DNA of 64,000 nt from an uncultured Clostridia bacterium (GTDB taxonomy: Bacteria; Bacillota; Clostridia; UBA1381): NCBI GenBank assembly GCA_947631235.1, contig CANRKO010000007.1:1-64000 (forward strand), written 5' to 3'. Below, in pieces: positions 61,001 through 64,000 of this stretch. The notes under the pieces are model-generated. The model did no database searches, was not told the origin of the DNA, and saw nothing but the letters and a program-made list of their open reading frames with translations. Each line of letters opens with the position of its first letter. The stretch's first letter is position 1. The position numbers were made by a program, and so were the translations under genes.

Positions 61001-62983
61001 CATTACTGATGCGTATTCCTCATCCGGCACTTCATAGTTTTCCTTGTCCTCCGGTGTAAATTGATACGCTTTTAAAACAGCGGTACCCGCATTATCCGCT
61101 GTTATGAGGTCATTTTCGTCAACCCACTTCAGCGTGCCGTCAACCCAGTCATGCGAATATGTATTTACATACCTGCCCGACAGTTTTGACGCGGAAAGTG
61201 CTGTGCCGTTTTGCGATACCTTTATACCGGTCGCCGTAATGATGTTGTTTTTCTTGGGTGTGGTTTTTTTGACGGTTATGCCTGTGTCGGTGTCCGATTT
61301 AAGAGTAACCTTATAATTGCTGTTGCTCGTTTCCGTGACTGCCGTGAAAGGATATTTTGTGCCGCCGTTGACGATTGCGTCCTTAGCCATACCGGCGCTT
61401 GTGACGTTGACGCCGAGCTGTGCGGCAGTCTTGTTTTCTTCGAGCAACGTGCTGCCTTCATCGTCATCGTACACTTTGCACGTAATGTCCGCGTCGGTCA
61501 GCTCCTGACCGTAAAATTTCTCGGTGCTCTGCGGCTCGACAAAGACTTCCTTTTGTGAAATGTCTATTTTGAGTTTGCAGATATTCCTAACCATGTTTCT
61601 GCTGTTGTAGCAGCGCGTCTGTATTTCTGCCGTATGAGTGCCTACCGCAAGCCCCTTTTTCGGGGAGATAACAAGCTCCGCGTAGTTTACCCAGTCCTCT
61701 TGGTATTGTGTTTTTGCGTTTTGTACGTCGGTGTCGGAGGGTATGTAGAACTGAGTTCCGCCGCCGTTAAGACCGCCGGCATCGTACGTCAGCTTCGCGT
61801 GCTCTTTATCGGCGTTCATGTTGTTCAGCTTTAGGCTGAAATTGTCGTTGTCCGACTTTATCTGAATATATTCGCGCACGTTACCCTTGTTTACAAGGCG
61901 AAGCGTAAGCGATGCCGCCTCCTCCGTCGGATTATACTCGACTTTTAGGGGTGCTTCCGTGCTGCCCGCGAGCTCGTTAAATGACACGGGATCTGCTGAA
62001 CCGGTCGGATCTATCGTCGGGAACGCACTTTCGGCGTCGGCTTCGTTTTTCGTAATGTTGTACGCGTATGACGTCGGCTCCTTGAGTATGGCTTGGAGCG
62101 TTATCTCGTGGTCGTTCGGATCCTCATCGGCAAAGCCTTCTTTATTTTCATCGGGAAGATAGTCGCCTATCGGTGCGCTGAGGTTGTCGGGACCTTCCTT
62201 TTTGGTTACAACGCGCCAGCCCGAAACTACCTTTTTCGTTCCCTCAGCCTGCACGTCGGTGCTGTCAGCCTTCGGCGCGATAATTGCCGGCATGTCTCCG
62301 ACCATCGCAAGCTCCTGTATCTGTTCTTTCGCATCTTCCTCCATGGGGCATTTCAGCTTATAACCGGCACCAATATCGTCTTGACTGAGCGTGTATGTAA
62401 CGTGCACGAGCTTAACATTTTCCGTGTCTATCGGAACTTCGCGCATGCTTTCTGTTTCCTCAAAGGTTTCCGGCTTTTTAGTTAATTTGTAGAGGTTTAT
62501 CGTATATTCGCCGACCTGATACTTGACTTCATCGTCCTTGTGGAACAAGTTGTGAACATCATCGGGATCTCCTATCTGCCAGCCGTGGTAGCGGTGCTTA
62601 TTACCGTCAATCTCGTCCCTGACAATTCCCGAAAGATCGTTTTCGTCGGGAACGATTTTCACAGCCTCATGCGTCTGTCCCTTCGGACCATGTTCGGGAC
62701 GTGAAATTTCAATCTGATAGTAGTTTTCGCCGATATGATACGTTCTTGTAGTTTTATCGTAGTCACTCGAGTGGTCTATTTGTGTGTTAAACTCCGCCCA
62801 CAGCATGTTCCTCGGCAAAGCCTCCGTTTTTTCAAAAATGCTGTATGTCTGCGGGTGCGATCTGAATCTCGCTGAGATCAGTCTTACATCTTCTTCCGCG
62901 CCGGCGGTAATAAGGCTTGTCGGCAATATCGATATGATCATCGCCAGCGCGGCGATTAGTGCCGTAAATTTTTTTGCTTTCAT
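58073..62983 (-). CDS. giant exported MBG/YDG-domain surface protein
   Basis: 1636 residues. Signal peptide 1-29 (after AGA). Residues about 30-330 contain unrecognised beta-structure with LQAILKEPTSYAYNITKNEA; 350-500 a beta-sandwich (PLKVEYNPTEEAASLTLRLV). Residues about 530-1300 are tandem MBG/YDG-type modules (FYGQELTDADITCKVYDDDE, KKTYNGTAQPLTASDFTWD, KAYDGTTNAEINTENVKFKN, VIYDGNAHAVTAASTEQG), a Big_2-like repeat near 1390-1480 and a final module ending KAFLWNTKTCEALEKAIEE. No SLH or LPxTG; attachment unclear. Adhesin-like role is an inference. Confidence 0.85.
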   Translation of the reverse strand: MKAKKFTALIAALAMIISILPTSLITAGAEEDVRLISARFRSHPQTYSIFEKTEALPRNMLWAEFNTQIDHSSDYDKTTRTYHIGENYYQIEISRPEHGPKGQTHEAVKIVPDENDLSGIVRDEIDGNKHRYHGWQIGDPDDVHNLFHKDDEVKYQVGEYTINLYKLTKKPETFEETESMREVPIDTENVKLVHVTYTLSQDDIGAGYKLKCPMEEDAKEQIQELAMVGDMPAIIAPKADSTDVQAEGTKKVVSGWRVVTKKEGPDNLSAPIGDYLPDENKEGFADEDPNDHEITLQAILKEPTSYAYNITKNEADAESAFPTIDPTGSADPVSFNELAGSTEAPLKVEYNPTEEAASLTLRLVNKGNVREYIQIKSDNDNFSLKLNNMNADKEHAKLTYDAGGLNGGGTQFYIPSDTDVQNAKTQYQEDWVNYAELVISPKKGLAVGTHTAEIQTRCYNSRNMVRNICKLKIDISQKEVFVEPQSTEKFYGQELTDADITCKVYDDDEGSTLLEENKTAAQLGVNVTSAGMAKDAIVNGGTKYPFTAVTETSNSNYKVTLKSDTDTGITVKKTTPKKNNIITATGIKVSQNGTALSASKLSGRYVNTYSHDWVDGTLKWVDENDLITADNAGTAVLKAYQFTPEDKENYEVPDEEYASVMVSALELTNLRLKAASRAKKTYNGTAQPLTASDFTWDRLGNAIPENHLKITYKQTTPNDTTFADDEDFSSYTDAAPKDAGTYKVHATYPEGERYSEGIANVILTISPLTLQPNFSGSVVNKAYDGTTNAEINTENVKFKNKVTASDDVKIKESAIKKATFADAGYDFYYPKTVTISVDCKDALEGENASNYTLGAGLSTYHTTAYISSQRPIKLELTGENKTITKPYGKAHVFTVESYQEAAAQLEGHGLVKTDSISDVKANLTATDINGADGTKEDAPVGKYTVKASTPPASSYNYSITDDELGTLEVVKANPKVEGSVSAPNGLENNKLSTVELEGTFVNENNPSMKVTGTLSWVDGDTTMLQSGKRSYNWKFEPTGEDAKRYNSLTGSAEVTAGDKKPVPLKFDETNKEVIYDGNAHAVTAASTEQGTEITIEYAKTDIALHSETAGTVDWLRAAPKDAGTYEVRATAKVSGASAEKYADNEERTTLTILQAEPQGSVRAGNVDKGAYLNDSTLTPSFTDVNGEPLAGAARWLVQEGVQPGSVLVESGKDYEWEFDPTDENYKSVRGTAQITFNIDTRKAEAEIYNLPIGYGDIGDYARVNVDGTNLKVGDKIQFFRDAQMTDPESDIIEITEEMSDWTKVNIDDDALNTGSGVLYLNIVGSSAVAEIPYKTQIGFRLNPTQVYMAQGDEKEILLEISDSSYVLEGAEWSKPTDGAVEVTPTQDGSSATVKGIAEAGNATLTVTATFTHPDPQETAKVTTTNYVTITVTSEQAPDYVYTTKDADNVTSTGATLNGHIKITSYGNKTITPNAVGMFLIWEQGSEEKIRYGDKNPIVFSAEGEHDYSLAVDGLKPDTTYVYQAIGIAGDTVTNGDPVTFKTKPALSAEEFTVKEVDGKNVAAAKVTNSGSTTMEISLIAASYDSNGRLVGINMDTQLVEVNGESDLTAELPEGEKIKAFLWNTKTCEALEKAIEE

Positions 62984-63004
62984 AAGTTGTTCCTCCTAAT
63001 TCTG

Positions 63005-64000
63005 TCACTCAAACATATCCGCGCATTTTGCGAGATTGTCGATTATCTTGATATGCTGCGGGCATACGCGCTCGCACTGTCCGCACTTTACGCAGTCGGA
63101 CGCGCGTCTATGCTCGGGCGCGGCTTTTGCGTAATCCTTCGCCGCCTCGTCGTTCTGACCGCCGAGCCGCTTGTTTGCCGCCGCGAAAATATCGGGTATC
63201 TCTATTTTCTTCGGGCAGCCGCCGGTGCAGTACCGGCACGCCGTGCATGGGATAGCCGACAATTTGTCCAAAATCTTCTGCGCCTCGCGTATTATAGACT
63301 GTTCCTCATCGTTAAGCGGTTTAAAGTCCTTCATGTACGAAAGGTTGTCGCGCATCTGCTCCGTGTTCGACATTCCCGACAGCACCGTTAAAATACCGTC
63401 GAGCGACGCGACAAAACGTATCGCCCATGACGCGTACGACGCGTCGGGATTGTAGTCCTTAAACAGCTTTTTTATCTCCTCCGGCGGGTCGGCGAGAGTG
63501 CCGCCCTTTACGGGTTCCATTACGACTATCGAAACGCCGTGCGCGCGCGCCGTCTCGTAGTTCGCGCGGGACATTACCTTCGGATTTTCCCAGTCCGCGT
63601 AGTTAAGCTGGAGCTGTACAAAATCCACCTCGGGGTGCTCGTTCAGCACGCTGTCGAGTACCTCCGGCGAGTCGTGGAACGAAAATCCCACGTGCTTTAT
63701 AAGTCCCTTTTCCTTTTGCTCCTTCACAAAATCCCAAATGCCGTAGCTGTCGAACGTGCCGCGGTTCTTCGCCGAAACGGCGTGGAGCAGGTAGTAGTCG
63801 AAATACCCCGCCCCCGTGCGTTCAAGACTTGTGAAAAACTGCTGTTTCGCGCTTTTTTCGTCGTGCGACATCATGTTGACGTTCAGCTTTGTCGCGAGCG
63901 TGTAAGAGTCACGCGGGTGTCTGTCAACAAGCGCGATTTTTGTGTCTGCCTCCGATGTTCCGTATACGTACGCGGTATCAAAATATGTAAATCCCGCGTC
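63005..64000 (-). CDS. aldo/keto reductase with C-terminal ferredoxin clusters (5' end cut)
   Basis: 331 residues are visible; the start lies beyond the window. AGFTYFDTAYVYG holds the catalytic Tyr (DxxxxY pattern), then LNVNMMSHDEK, YYLLHAVS, KHVGFSFHDSP and MEPVKGGTL. C-terminal CTACRYCTGGCPKK (about 238) and CVKCGQCERVCPQH bind 4Fe-4S clusters, as in the YakC/YajO-like AKR group of anaerobes. Probable NAD(P)H- or ferredoxin-linked oxidoreductase of unknown substrate. Confidence 0.9.
   Translation of the reverse strand, partial: DAGFTYFDTAYVYGTSEADTKIALVDRHPRDSYTLATKLNVNMMSHDEKSAKQQFFTSLERTGAGYFDYYLLHAVSAKNRGTFDSYGIWDFVKEQKEKGLIKHVGFSFHDSPEVLDSVLNEHPEVDFVQLQLNYADWENPKVMSRANYETARAHGVSIVVMEPVKGGTLADPPEEIKKLFKDYNPDASYASWAIRFVASLDGILTVLSGMSNTEQMRDNLSYMKDFKPLNDEEQSIIREAQKILDKLSAIPCTACRYCTGGCPKKIEIPDIFAAANKRLGGQNDEAAKDYAKAAPEHRRASDCVKCGQCERVCPQHIKIIDNLAKCADMFE

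Overview
The window looks like the chromosome of a spore-forming, low-to-mid GC Firmicute of class Clostridia, probably a gut polysaccharide user. Pointers are a SigH-type sigma factor, a SipL-like (DUF3794 + LysM) spore-coat protein behind a good sigma-E-like promoter, DUF421/DUF4363 proteins, a YerC/TrpR-like regulator, SLH-anchored and BspA-type surface proteins, stalk (copper amine oxidase N-terminal) domains and a secreted GH53 galactanase. I cannot name the genus. Many promoters match the TTGACA-17-TATAAT consensus closely.

Layout. 0-4.7 kb: SseB-like protein, AGCS alanine/Na+ symporter, zinc-ribbon protein, SigH and a stalk-domain exported protein, all on the minus strand. 4.7-7.9 kb: a compact trpD-C-F-A operon lacking trpE, trpG and trpB, peppered with an identical 12-base motif. 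8.0-12.2 kb: an RpiB/LacAB-type isomerase and the operon ung-coaE-lytic transglycosylase-cytidylate-kinase-like-uppP. 12.3-18.5 kb: MsmK-type sugar ABC ATPase, GH53 galactanase and two exported proteins. 18.5-23.7 kb: an intergenic palindromic repeat, then argC-argB-proS and the DUF421-DUF4363 pair. 23.8-38.7 kb: an 1844-residue SLH surface protein, a MATE transporter fused to a GHKL-like ATPase domain, yerC, a methyltransferase, gyrA, two cyclophilins, a CmpB-like membrane protein and a ClC channel. 38.8-40.4 kb: sipL.

40.4-56.2 kb is an AT-richer accessory region that ends at a tRNA-Arg(ACG) gene. It holds decayed genes (an internally deleted SLOG-like protein, a zinc-ribbon gene with an in-frame stop, a zinc-ribbon gene frameshifted at an A8 run), remnants of an integrative element (RepA-like protein, Cys-rich VLP, DUF6809, YkgJ), a tyrosine recombinase bounded by a 26-bp perfect inverted repeat, a 1819-residue BspA-type leucine-rich-repeat protein with 435-bp tandem repeats, a complete single-gene IS200 element, and a TnpW plus large serine recombinase pair. 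56.3-64 kb returns to chromosomal genes: ogt, nitroreductase, L,D-transpeptidase, a 1636-residue MBG/YDG-domain surface protein and a partial aldo/keto reductase with ferredoxin clusters.

Observations most worth following: the dispersed motif TTTAGTGTCCCC (five exact copies inside trp genes in three reading contexts, four exact or near-exact copies between ogt and the nitroreductase gene); the tyrosine recombinase gene sitting between inverted repeats just upstream of a giant surface-protein gene, a possible invertible switch or minimal mobile unit; a C-terminal module shared by three exported proteins; and several stages of gene decay in the island.
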